Shown in pieces: positions 1 to 10,345 of a stretch of DNA of 32,752 nt. The position numbers were made by a program, and so were the translations under genes. The notes below the pieces were generated by a model. It had not been told where the DNA came from. It searched no databases and saw only the letters and a list, made by a program, of their open reading frames with translations. Numbering within the stretch: position 1 is the first letter of the stretch; every line of letters begins with the position of its first letter. Origin of the DNA: Saccoglossus kowalevskii (lineage: Eukaryota; Hemichordata; Enteropneusta; Harrimaniidae); contig NW_003124907.1 in assembly GCF_000003605.2 (NCBI RefSeq), forward strand, positions 66,535 to 99,286, written 5' to 3'.

Positions 1-240
1 AAATCAAATTTGAATCCAAGGCACCGAATAACGATATCATATGGATCTCTGAGGGCGAATTTATCAATTGATCCTATTCCTTTGTGCACAGTTGAGTTCA
101 ACTCAAATACATCGCCTTGAATAGTGTCCACATAAATCTTGTCACCTTGTTTTATTAACTTAAGTTCGTTTATTGGCGCTTGATATATTCCATCAAGTGA
201 TTTTAATCGAAACGTGTCGAATAAATCGCTATTCACCGCT
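1..240 (-). CDS. FOXRED2: FOXRED2 (ERFAD) exon, partial, runs off left edge
   Basis: This is the fourth recognisable minus-strand exon of a FOXRED2-like FAD-dependent oxidoreductase. It starts after a good acceptor (tttaatttcag, complement of 241-251) and reads without a stop to the window edge. It joins the upstream exon in frame: AG at the donor plus A gives an Arg codon. The start RAVNSDLFDTFRLKSLDG matches a conserved FOXRED2 stretch after the second nucleotide-binding fold, and the end DIVIRCLGFKFD matches the conserved region before the last flavin-contacting part. The reading is intact, with no frameshift. The rest of the gene should continue left of the window, yet the C-terminal part of the same family is found on the plus strand at 11.9-14.26 kb. 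Family assignment is from motif recognition; exon limits are read from splice signals. Confidence 0.85.
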
Positions 241-667
241 CTGAAATTAAAGGATATATTCAATAATAAGTGAAAAAGTAGGTAAATAAGTGCGTAAATA
301 TACACAACAGAATACATTATGCAAACAATAAACGATTAACCAATGAATTGTTTTGTTAGGATACATCTTCTGGTGAAGCACGACACATTGATTCAACTTC
401 TAATCAACCACAATAATGTATTTGAGTTAAGTGCGGTTGAACTGGATGACACCTTGCCATACGAATTGAAAAAGAGAGTACCCGAGAGTACATACACCCC
501 AATCATACTCAAATAATCAAAAGCAATAGAGTCAATGCGAAGCTACATACAAGACCCTGATTGGCTACCCAACCATAACACTTAACAGTCAGACCAATCA
601 GAGATCAGCTTGCTGCATTTAAGTTTCGACTCAACTGATATAATAATAGTATTACTATCGAATTTAC

Positions 668-919
668 CTTACGTCTCCAACATAATGAGTCTCCCATGAT
701 AATTTGAATTGTGTTCTGGAAATTAAGTGGATATAATTGGTATTTGCTATGATATTATCAGCAGTCTCAAATCCTGAATTCCCCTTTCCCATTATCAATA
801 CCGTCTTCCCTTCATAGTCAGCTTTATCTATTGACATATCTTCATATCCCACTGTATGTTCAAAGCCTTTAAAATACGGATTATTTGGCAAGGATAATCC
901 GGTTCCAACAATCACAGTT
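668..919 (-). CDS. FOXRED2: FOXRED2 exon with second Rossmann motif
   Basis: This minus-strand exon is bounded by the acceptor ttatcttccag and the donor AAG|gtaaat. It joins the previous exon in frame (AA plus A gives Lys) and ends in phase 2. It encodes TVIVGTGLSLPNNP, the conserved ATG/GTGLS turn of flavin-monooxygenase-like enzymes, and then GKGNSGFETADNI, a GxGxSGxExA dinucleotide-binding motif typical of the NAD(P)H-binding subdomain. The following stretch, YIHLISRTQFKLSWETHYVGDVR, leads in frame into the exon at 1-240. In human FOXRED2 this region belongs to the oxidoreductase domain that acts in the ER lumen during ER-associated degradation. No broken codon is seen. Confidence 0.9.
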
Positions 920-1138
920 CTGGAAGATAAATAAAACGTGGAATGAAATGATGAGTGAGCAGTATTAAAAACGATTACAACCATTTCCTAACCTAGCTAC
1001 GTGTTATATAAGCATCTAAAGAACTCCTAAAACAAATCTGTGTTTCTATGCATTATAAAATGATGATGAGATGCCGGCAAGGGACTCTAAAGTGACTTTA
1101 ATAACTATGGTGATTGATGGATTTAGCAACCTTCGCAT

Positions 1139-1552
1139 TTAGAAACCACGACCATCATCGTACGTGCATTTACCAGGTTCTTCTAAATTTGTTTTTCCTT
1201 TACTATAGAACCTGTGAATTTGTTTCCTTTGATTGTAGCCCACGTCGTTCCCCCAAACATTAGTTTCCACTGTTCCTACAACAATGATTCCATTGTGATA
1301 TTTTCCATCTACTATGTACTTAAGGCAGTACAGCGACTGAATCGACCGACGTGTAGCATACTTTGCGGTATTATCGTGATAAACTATTATAGATATTTTT
1401 TCAACTTGTATCAATTTAATACGTGACAAAACGTGTTCGTTCAGTGATACGATTCTTCGAGTGCAAACTACCGGATTTGCCAACAAGTCACAATTGCGAG
1501 GGCCTGTAGTGTGTAAGCGTGAGGGATTGTGTGGGAGTGAGTGTGTGGCCAA
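1139..1552 (-). other. Unassigned open frame inside a FOXRED2 intron
   Basis: A 137-codon open frame lies within the intron between the FOXRED2 exons at 1867-2052 and 668-919, on the same strand. It starts with ATG and ends with TAA. The flanking FOXRED2 exons already join in frame, so it is not a missing exon of that gene. I recognise no domain. Pieces such as YHNGIIVVGTVETNVWG look protein-like, but no poly(A) signal, promoter or splice context supports it. It could be a transposon relic or a chance open frame. Confidence 0.15.
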
Positions 1553-1866
1553 TGTTAGAAATTACAAAATAAAAAACGCGTTCTAATGTTACGTCAATAG
1601 TCTCGAACGCGTCGGTAGACAAAAGTAATATTACATGGGGAAGTTAACACATACTGACATAGTCGATTGAACGCACGCGTCCTGTCAGACATGGATGACC
1701 ATTAGAAATGTCACACCTGCATATCTCAAAAATGTCTCATTGATGTCTTGTAAACTAGACATGCAGCATGCGTATATTAGAGATGTAAGAGACGTGACAT
1801 TCAATAAATTGGGAGACAGTAACTTCTAACTCATAATATATATTCATAAATTGAAGGGCAACTTAC

Positions 1867-2052
1867 TTGCATTCATATATATTATGAAAATGATCCTGCA
1901 ATTGAAACCGTGGTTGATCTGCAGTAATATTTATTGATTTGACGTTAACAATATTGGTATTGTACTTGACATTGATACCAAGTTTTTTTGTATAATCTTG
2001 AAGATATTTCAAAAACATATCAGCGTGTGGGAAGAAATCTCCAGAATAGTGC
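1867..2052 (-). CDS. FOXRED2: FOXRED2 exon, HYSGDFFPHAD segment
   Basis: This minus-strand exon lies between the acceptor ttaacag and a perfect donor gtaagt. The incoming phase 2 (AG plus G gives Arg) yields RHYSGDFFPHADMFLKYLQDY, which closely follows the conserved HYSRDYFPHAD block of FOXRED2. Next comes KKLGINVKYNTNIVNV, a beta strand of the FAD-binding fold. The exon ends with NIYECK and continues directly into TVIVGTGLS of the exon at 668-919. The open frame, consensus splice sites and matched phases show a functional-looking gene rather than a pseudogene on this strand. Confidence 0.9.
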
Positions 2053-2968
2053 CTGTTAAATGAAATTAATGTTAATATTGCAATAATAACAAATAATTAC
2101 AAACTGACTGTGTAATATACATATTACAAGTAATAAAAAGGCGAATCTTCAAACAAGTTTCATTTTTAATAGGAAGCTGTTACCAGTATAATGGCATTTT
2201 TTATATCTGATCAACTCCCACATATTATCACCACTGCGTGTTGTATGGGAAATAAAGGATGAGGCACTGCCATCATTTTCGTGGTGGCATAACAAGGATG
2301 AGAATGTATGCAAATAACAAAACTCAATGTGTGTGCAGTGGTATGCTTTCAGATTTCAATTATGCAACAAAAACTTCTGAGATAACGAAATGTGAATCTA
2401 CATGAACAGTCTAAAATGGTCCTTCGAGTCAAACAATCATTGTGAGTTTGTTGTGTTGACGAACCGTCCAAATGTGGGAAAACATATTGCTGATCAACGC
2501 ATAATGTTCGCGCGTGATAGGATGAATAGAGGTCTCACTGCCCAGTTATCACTTGCTACATTTATTCCAGTGGTAATAATAGGTAAATAAGCAATAGCAA
2601 TTACAACTCTATACAATAATTTTACAACTGAAATGGAAATAATGTACTCAAACAAAAGTCTTTCTGAATCATTTACAGTTCCAAGTACACAAAACAACAA
2701 ATGGTTGACGACGCGCGACGACCACCGCCCTTTTAAGTAATATATTCCGCCATCTGAAACATAATGTCTGTGGTATAACTACATTTCAAATATTGACAAA
2801 CAAAATAAAGATAGTAGCATTTCCCGTATATGTGTTTTTTGATGTCAAATTATTTTGAACAAAATAATCTGAAAACGTCAAGCAATTTCAACGAACTGAA
2901 ATTTCATAGACACTAATTGTTTTTTGTCATCTGCCCAGTTGTACAACAGAGCATAGACACAAATTGCT

Positions 2969-3176
2969 CCGGGATCTCATTGAGTGCTAGAGATACACGC
3001 CAGAGAGCTATAGCTAGAGACTTGTTGTGTCCCTCAAATCGAGTTCCAATGTCTTCCGCCATCGCGTCTACTCCACTAATCTATGTAACCATAGTATTTT
3101 GAACAGTTGAAACGATCACTAGCAGAAAGAGGCACATAAATGGTTCGTGTATCTCCGACTCTAAACGAGATTCCGG
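2969..3176. repeat. Short inverted-repeat (MITE-like) element in FOXRED2 intron
   Basis: Two 31-nt arms, 2969-2999 and 3146-3176, are inverted copies of each other with 24 of 31 positions matching by eye. The outer 4 nt (ccgg) and the inner end agatacacg are identical. Weak similarity continues a few bases outward. The enclosed 146 bp is unrelated and slightly GC-richer. The size and termini suggest a degenerate MITE, but no clear target-site duplication was found. A short minus-strand ATG frame (beginning MAEDIGTRFEGH) lies inside and is probably incidental. Confidence 0.45.
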
Positions 3177-3719
3177 CGAAAATTCCCGTTAAAGGTATAT
3201 TTTGACTTTTGCAATGCAAATGAATTCAATTTTAATATCCTGGTATTGTATGACCACATTTGATGAAGGGGAACACATTAATAAAACTTACCCGTAACAA
3301 CGCAAGACGAAAAGTAATTTACGAAATTGTACTGTCGGCAAAAGTGTGTAAGAAGCCTTAAGTAATATACGTACTATGCAATAAATACAGCAGCTACTGA
3401 ATTCGCAAGATATTCGCTTTGTCATAAGCCGAACATAGTAATGCGCTCGAATCGCAAACAAGATTCTTTTTTCGACGATCGAAAATGGACTATATTACAA
3501 AATCAATATTCAATGCTTCGAAGCAGAATTCGATCAGCAATGCATGGCGGGATTAAATGTAATGAAGGCAGTGATCATGAATAACTTTGTTGATAAACGG
3601 CGCAGTGCGTCGGATTGAGATCAGTAAGTTGGGAACATCAAAATATTCAGATTCGATTTAAAAGCTTTTAACTATGTTTTGCCGGAAATACAACTTTCAC
3701 AAGAAACATTGCTTTTTAC

Positions 3720-4012
3720 CTCATCTGCAAACTGTCATCGTCGCTTAGAAGAGAATTCCAATCGTGTCTCAAATTAAACTCCTTATTTGTTTTTCCAGTA
3801 TTCCGTTTATTGATACTGATCATTGTCCTGTGTCTTGGATAGTCTATGAAGAATGCGCCAGATGTGTTGGTTCGTTCAAAGATCAAGTAGTCTCTTCCGG
3901 CTTTATGTAAGAAATAACCTAACTGTAGTCCTGATGGTCCAGCACCAATTATGCAGTAATCTTTCTTTAATTCTGGTTGGTTTGTCGTGCACTTGGTGAT
4001 TATGGCCTGCAT
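3720..4012 (-). CDS. FOXRED2: FOXRED2 exon with N-terminal FAD-binding motif
   Basis: This exon encodes [20 protein letters not shown], the GxGxxG dinucleotide-binding fold that opens FOXRED2. It continues with [11 protein letters not shown] and [15 protein letters not shown], the conserved substrate/flavin segment, and ends [10 protein letters not shown] at the donor ATGAG|gtaaaa in phase 2. FOXRED2 is a lumenal ER flavoprotein that works with SEL1L, OS-9 and ERdj5 in disposing of misfolded proteins (known for the human protein). The ATG at 4012 would give only about ten residues before the fold and no signal peptide. The sequence tatatgcag just upstream also makes a splice acceptor at 4007, so the true start is probably in an upstream exon. 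Confidence 0.88.
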
Positions 4013-4233
4013 ATACAGCCATATCAATCAGACGATATGTGGCAACATGCTTGCGACAAAAAAATACAAATTTATTTGTGTAGTAGAACTGCTGAAAGAG
4101 AAATGTAAGACAAAACCTTAGTGAGATACTAGCGGTATTAATATAAGACTGGGATGCCACCTCGATGGTCGCTAAGTAATGGAAGTGAGCGAATGTGTTC
4201 CCAATATTGCATTTGCCATGTGTCGTACCTTAC

Positions 4234-4328
4234 AATTTACAAAGCGTATCTGTTCCGCACAACGAGATGCAATTAAAAATAGGAACAATAAATAAAAAAT
4301 GAATGAATATAAACAGTGAAGTTGCCAT
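4234..4328 (-). CDS. Candidate signal-peptide exon of FOXRED2
   Basis: The ATG at 4328 opens a frame beginning MATSLFIFIHFLFIVPIFN, a classic hydrophobic secretory signal followed by polar residues. It ends at a donor-like gtaagg (4233-4228). The location, about 220 bp upstream of the FAD-motif exon on the same strand, suits the ER signal that FOXRED2 requires. The problem is phase: this donor leaves two bases, while the best acceptor (4007) needs phase 0, and joining them would meet a stop. The true donor may differ, there may be an additional small exon, or the frame may be incidental. Confidence 0.35.
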
Positions 4329-5160
4329 AGTTCTATTTTACTCTGAATTGAATTGAATTAGATAGATATAAGTGTCTTGATTGAGCATGATGAATGAGTT
4401 TTAGTATTTACATGTGTTAAATGATATTATTGATGTCATAATATGATCACAATACCTGCAGAGATATATAGATGTATTAAGTAGCTCGACATACCCTGAT
4501 ACAATGTCGTGGAATTAGAAGTACTGTGACAGTCACCTAGCTTCAGAATTAATGTTTCCCCGTTGATAAACGGGTGTTTGCGATGCGTGCATTAGTCTAC
4601 TTACACATTTCATGTATTAACATGCTTAAAATCGATATATACACATACTAGGGATAGTGGAATTGTGATTGGCGTGTTTGAATAAAAATTGTCCCGTTAA
4701 GTCTATTAGCGTGGACACGAGTCAACATGTTTTAACAACAATGTTTGCGATAACATTCTGCAGCTGTGCTGTGATTGGTTAATGAATTTCAATATCCAGT
4801 CAAATTTTCACTGGTTTTTATTGTTGAAGCTATTTTTTCATATCTCGAAAATGATTTCCGTGACACGATTTAGGTAAAAAGACATTGAAAAAGACATTCA
4901 ATTTAATTTAGTTATTTTTCTGTGTGATAATAGTTGTTTACAATAGAAAGTATTTTCCCATAGTTCATTGCACATGCATGCAGTAACAAGCTCACTGGTG
5001 GAGCAATGCAAAATGGTGAATATTATGCGTCAAACATTGGTAATGCAAAACACGTTTACACACACAAACACACGTTCGTGGCTGGTGGCATTGATGCCTC
5101 CTCCGATAGTGATGTATATAAGGCGTGTAATATACATTATATTTACACGAAATTTGAACA
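4329..5160. other. Non-coding, no feature recognised
   Basis: This is AT-rich sequence upstream of the FOXRED2 N-terminal exons. I see no convincing exon, RNA gene or transposon. A promoter for the minus-strand gene could lie here, but no clear TATA or initiator was identified. Confidence 0.4.
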
Positions 5161-5290
5161 TGCGCTGCATGACGACTGTAGCGCTTTAACGACACAATAA
5201 TCTTCTCCTGGCATATACCCAACCACATGCGACGATGGTAGCGCTTTAACTTAACGACGCAACAAACCTCTCCTGGCAAATACCCAATTA
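5161..5290. repeat. Two-copy tandem duplication of about 60 bp
   Basis: The block at 5161-5222 is repeated at 5223-5288. Both contain a gacga.(t/g)gtagcgctttaac core (gcgctttaac at 5181 and 5241), then acga..caa, ctcctggca and atacccaa. The second copy has a 4-nt ttaa insertion after the core. Open frames across this stretch on both strands are by-products of the repeat. Confidence 0.75.
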
Positions 5291-6410
5291 TTTCTCAGTA
5301 CTTATTCACTTATAATGCTGTACCATTTCTTTCATCATCCTAGTACAGCCAGATCTGAAGGCCGTTCATGTTCTCTGAACGTAATATGGTCGGTTATTAA
5401 GCATCCTTTTTTGGGAGTTCATAAGTGTGTAGTGATGGCAGATGCAGCACAATAAACAAACGGTGTTTATCATTCCCATCTAAATGTCAAATGTCCGATG
5501 GATTAAGTACGTGGCAGTGTAATTGAGTACGCGGTGGTATGTTTTCCTTAAAGAATAGAAGCTGCTATATACGTTATCTTTACCTTATTTACCTAACATT
5601 AACACGGTCGCATTATTATTATTGTTGTTAAATGTATTTATCTAGTTTTAATATACGTGGTTTCCAAAAAGGGAATTTAAAATAGAATAATTACAGACAA
5701 ACGATCATTCACATAACAACACGAAACACAAGATTCACAATCGCGCACATGGTGAACGTAAATATATTCCAACATTGTATGTGCTAAACTTTAGGGACAG
5801 AACAGAAAGTACATGGGGGATTAGGCCAGTATTTTTGAAGGTCGCGTATATAAAATTGCGACCCTCCCTCCTTCTTATTGTAAGCATAGCACATGTATTA
5901 AAACTATATATACATACTTAGTGACTTTCTTGAACTTTTCCTCTTTAATATGTTAGCCTAGCTCTCATTGAAAAGAAAACAATGTAGGATACTTTTTATG
6001 TACCACATTAGAGCGATACATACACAATTTTACTGGCACTTTTTACTTATGAGTGTTGTGTGTTGAGTCATATGCAGAAATACGAGATACATATTTTAAT
6101 ACTTTATATTTTTATTACACACTCTAGATATACAGTTTTTATAACAACACTGAAATTCAGCCAAACTTGACTGGTCTAACGAATTCTAGTAATAATTGCA
6201 AAAGTATCAAGAAGCCTTTTATCCAACGCTTGTTGAAATACTTGCCCATCACACAGTATAAATATGCTAATGAGAAAAAAAATCATATTCACCAAATCAT
6301 CTTTAGTGTATTTCTGGCTTGAATAAATGTGATGTTCAATGAAATATGATATATGATTCAAAACTAACTTTCTACAATAAACCTATAAAAAGGCACACGA
6401 TATACGTTTG
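5291..6410. other. Non-coding, no feature recognised
   Basis: AT-rich non-coding sequence. A short inverted repeat (GGTCGC near 5840, GCGACC near 5858) is visible, and aattgcgaccctcc recurs near 7672. Nothing here supports a gene. Confidence 0.35.
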
Positions 6411-7010
6411 GGCGATCAGAGACTGCCAGCTTTATTAGTCCCCGTTCGAAAAATGTTCGAATCTGGACTTATGATTCGGTCTCCGTCCGTCCATTCATCC
6501 GTCCGTCCCTCCGTCCCTCCGTTCGACCAGAGTCATATTTCAAAATCCTGTGACCAAATCTGTTCATTCTTTGCATGTTCCTAGTACTTTACCTGGGGCA
6601 TATGCACTTCCAGTGGTTTACTGATTCAATCCAATATGTCTGACTGCCAGCCATTTTTCTTTTTTGAAAATGTGGTGTCTTATACATGCGTTGTCAGTTT
6701 TTGTTAAAATTTGGTACATGCATTGTAAGTTTTAGATTTTTGATTACATGTCCACGAAAATTCGTTTTACAATCGGATTAAAGTAGACCGACTGGCATCC
6801 ATCCTGTTTTTTTGAAAAATGTGCTTTCTTCGACAGGATTTGTCGGTTTGTATATGTCTATGATAAACTACTTTTTCTCTTCAAATTTAACATGTTAGGA
6901 TACATGTCCATGACAATCACTTTCACAACCGGGTCAAAGATGGTTGACTGCCTGCAATCTTGCTTTTTGATAATACTACTTTATTTCTGTACATGAGCCC
7001 AGACAAAGGA
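6411..7010. repeat. Dispersed-repeat-like element with CCGT microsatellite and internal units
   Basis: It begins near ggcgatcagagactgcc, followed by a doubled gttcgaa. A degenerate (ccgt)n microsatellite occupies about 6480-6524. After it, a diverged unit recurs around gactgccag (6421, 6642), gactggca (6789) and gactgcctg (6946), spaced about 150 bp in the later copies. The later units share acatgtcca.ga, ttt.acaa.cgg.t.aaag and a T-rich run ending ttttga. Repeats of this build are common interspersed elements in invertebrate genomes. I cannot name the family. Confidence 0.55.
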
Positions 7011-9412
7011 AATTCAGTTTGGATACACAAAATCACGAATTGCTTATCCTGTAATTTCTGTTGATACTAGATCACAATTAATTCGCTCTAAATTACTAAC
7101 AATGCTTTTGGTCTGTAACTTTATTATCGGAATGAACAACATTTCCCGCTGATTTCAACGGGGATTATGTCATTATCAATGGCTTTTTGAATAGGTATGC
7201 TTGTGGCTGCATGCCAGTACAGCAAGTCACCAATAAGTTGTACTGTTATAGTAGAAATGTGCTCGCCACACCACTAGATCAAATATTGTTATTAACTAGT
7301 CCTGGCGGCTTTAATTCCTCTTACACTGAATAATCATGGCTTAAGATAATTACATTTTAAAGAACACATTTGAATAATAAGGGTATTAAGTAATATAGTG
7401 TAAAAGTTACATTTTCATATTAATCACAATCCGCTAAAATACATGTAAACAAACAGTGTCTATTGGTATTGTAAACACTTTTTAATATTTTATAAAATCT
7501 GTGTGTTTTAATCCAGCAGTACTCGTACATAAATATTATGTTTCCCAAGCTCTGAATATAAGTTAATCTGTTATCATGTCATCCAATGTAAATACAACTG
7601 CTGAATGAATAGGTGTTTGTTGAGGTGACAGAATAAACCAGACTGTGCATAAAATCTTGCATTGCACACAGAATTGCGACCCTCCAATAAACACTTGCAC
7701 GAAGATCAGTGACCCACAGCCAAAACACTGATCTACCTCCCTGTGTACTTTCTGTCCAGTTCCTTAGTAGTATATATGTATAACTTGAACACTGTTTGCA
7801 GATAAAACATGACAAAATGACACAGTAATATAACTATGTTGACAGTTTTGTCACTGAGCTGTCATTGGTGCACATGCGTGAATGGATTCTTATCCATTCA
7901 GAGAATGTGTCATGACATGTGACTATTTGTTCATATCATAATATTGACAACGTATTCATTACATCGTGTATGCTGGCAAAAACTCTTTAGTTTGGCAATA
8001 TTAATATTTTGAAGCGTTTGAATATAAACAACTATCGTTAGGATAAGGAATGCTTGACAGATTGATTTTCTCAATAAATTGTTGACCACTCAATTATTTT
8101 AAGACTTAATTCTATTGTGAAATAGTGATTTGACTAACTATTAAAGAAAAGCACGTTGACATCTCCGGTACAGTAACCATAATTTTACAATGACATAAAG
8201 TTCAACGAATCCTCGGATAACTACTGATCATAGTATATAAAATGTATCGTTCATGAATTGTGTGTTGTAGAAACTGCAAATATATCAGATATATAGCAAT
8301 GTGAGACATTATTCATAGGTTGGTGCGATTTGTGGATATTGATCTTATAGGACGTGTACACGCGTGTGAACAACAACGGTATTTATATTAGTTTAAACGC
8401 ATTAGCTGGGCTCCTCATGTGTTTTGTGTATAACCACTGTGTATACAAGTACAACGTTACATTCAAACTTGATAAAGGTACAAAACGCAATGGAGGACTG
8501 TTAGTCAGTTTGTTATAGTACGGAAAGTAAAATATCAATTGTACCACATGTACAAACAATATACATGTATAACATGTTGACTCGTGTCATTATTGTCTAT
8601 TTAACTGAAAATGTACACATCAACCCTATTTCGTTATGCATATACAGTGACATCAATGAAAAGAAAGCAAGTTAATACATGTCAGACTACGTTTCAGTTT
8701 TGTTGTGACAATAAACGCTGACTTAAGGGTTCTCAATGTGAATAAGACAACCATAATTCATAATTGTCATAATTCGTAATACTTAGTGACGCCATTTCTG
8801 AGCAAAGCTATATATCCACATCCGACAGGTGGATTCGAACCATTTCATTGAACAAGATTTATTTCGAAAAAGACGCTAAATACATTGCATGCATATGATA
8901 AGTAATATATTTATATTAAAATGTGCCGTGTGGCGTTAAAAATGTCACATGACCAATACATGATTACAAATATTGTAAAGTAATTTTCATTCGTTCCTAA
9001 ATGCTCGGAAGAAATGGATAACGCTACACAAGACGAGTAAATCCTACATGAATTTGATATTTTGTTCACTTCTGATATTCGTTTCGTAGCCTTGAAACGA
9101 AAACACCAACATCGGAAACTTTATATTCGTTACTTCGACAGGCGTTCTGTGTTCTTTCGTTTGCATAAAGTATCCTCGCTCAAGATAATCATCTATTACC
9201 CCCTATTCACCATCACTTGATCAAGAAATATATATTAGGGTTCAAAAGGCAATGTTTGTTTTCATGGCCACAGCCATTTTAACTCCTGTTAAAGTGTTTA
9301 TTTTTTATTTAAGTTATTAAGGTTTTTTGTTCACTATAGTTCGCAACCGATATAATTACGGTCTGTCAATTATGTCCATGGTATCTACGCACTACAAAAA
9401 TGACCACTAGAT
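7011..9412. other. Non-coding, only minor hairpins seen
   Basis: There is no supported gene. Small perfect inverted repeats occur at 7703-7711 with 7726-7734 (9-bp stem) and at 9078-9085 with 9094-9101 (8-bp stem). A Pol III B-box-like string ggattcgaacc sits at about 8831 without a partner A box. The 5' boundary of the Penelope-like remnant may reach slightly upstream of 9413. Confidence 0.35.
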
Positions 9413-10141
9413 ATGCGTGGAACAAATATACTTGAATCAACAAGTTTCAAATTACACAGTATGCTTAATACCATCCCTATTAAACCCAACATCTGGTACC
9501 GTTTTATTGACGATTGTTTCTTTCTCTGGCGTTATAGTTCTCACCAGCTCGATTACTTCAAAGAACACATGAATTCCATACATCCGTCCATTAAATTTAT
9601 ATTTGAAACATCAGCAGTATCAGTCCCTTTCCTGGATACTCAAGTCATTATCAATAATAGTCAACTCACCACAGACCTCTACTCGAAACCCACGGACAGC
9701 CATCAGTACCTACTAGCTTCATCTGACCACCTCAAACACTGTTTCAAATCCATTCCATACAGTCAAGCACTACGTTTACGCCATATTTGATCTACTGATG
9801 CCTCATTTAATAGAAGATCACAAGAACTCTGTAAATACCTCACCAATAGAAAATACAAACAATCAAGTGTTGAACAATTCATTGAAAAGGCAAAACAAAA
9901 AGATCACAATATATTTTTACAGCATCACATTCACAACAATCACGCTGTAACACCATTAACCATCACTTACAACAGAGAACTCCCTAAGATACAAACAATT
10001 TTACAGACAAATATACCCATCCTGCATCAGTCGACCAATTTCACCACCAAATACAACGTCTTGTCAAGGAAACATATTGGATTAAGGAGGCTAAGAACTG
10101 CAAAACTATATAGTCTCAATATTCAGGAGAATATGAGATAA
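9413..10141 (+). pseudogene. Penelope-like element reverse transcriptase, 5'-truncated, one stop
   Basis: The frame contains WYRFIDDCFFLW, the YxDD-type catalytic motif C of reverse transcriptase. It continues with IHPSIKFIFE, SVPFLDTQVII and the very characteristic TDLYSKPTDSHQYLLASSDH, HLKHCFKSIPYSQALRLR and STDASFNRRSQELCKYL. This order is the hallmark of Penelope-like RT proteins. A TGA at 9788-9790 interrupts the frame where relatives usually have Cys, after which it stays open to TAA at 10139. The RT fingers with motifs A and B are missing at the 5' side, and I see no GIY-YIG endonuclease after the RT part. It is therefore a dead, 5'-truncated insertion. Confidence 0.85.
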
Positions 10142-10345
10142 TATTTTTGTTTCTACTAGTTTTTTATTATCAACACTGTCTTTCATTTTTATTAGTTCCT
10201 TCGTTTTTATTATCAACACTGCCCCCAGTGTCGTCAATTCTGTACATCTTTTTTGTGGAGTATCATATTTTACCAACTACCGTATCCCAGCTGTTTTAAT
10301 CATTCACCTGAAGAAGAATTAGCTTGCCCATTCCAAACGTGATGT
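10142..10345 (+). mobile_element. Penelope-like element 3' region with degenerate hammerhead-like core
   Basis: This is T-rich sequence downstream of the RT stop. It carries two direct copies of tttttattatcaacactg 43 bp apart (10161 and 10204). At 10308-10339 it has CTGAAGA, then GAAT paired with ATTC across a 10-nt loop, then CAAACG. Penelope-like elements are known to carry hammerhead ribozymes with the core CUGANGA, stem II, GAAA. Here the second box reads CAAA, so the motif looks decayed. The end of the element is uncertain. Confidence 0.5.

Noticed and set aside
2910-3062. Short minus-strand ATG frame MAEDIGTRFEGH in a good start context
   Set aside because: It lies inside the inverted-repeat element within a FOXRED2 intron, is only about 49 codons long and has no exon signals.
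4968-5279. Overlapping open frames on both strands around 5.0-5.3 kb
   Set aside because: They span a 60-bp tandem duplication, have low-complexity CVCVC-type sequence and match no family.
8820-8840. B-box-like ggattcgaacc suggesting a tRNA or SINE on the minus strand
   Set aside because: The T-arm stem does not close properly, no A box or cloverleaf was found, and no SINE body was recognisable.
9413-10141. RT fragment as retroviral or telomerase
   Set aside because: The TDLYSKPTDSHQYL and KSIPYSQALRLR blocks are typical of Penelope-like elements, and no LTR, gag or telomerase motif was seen.
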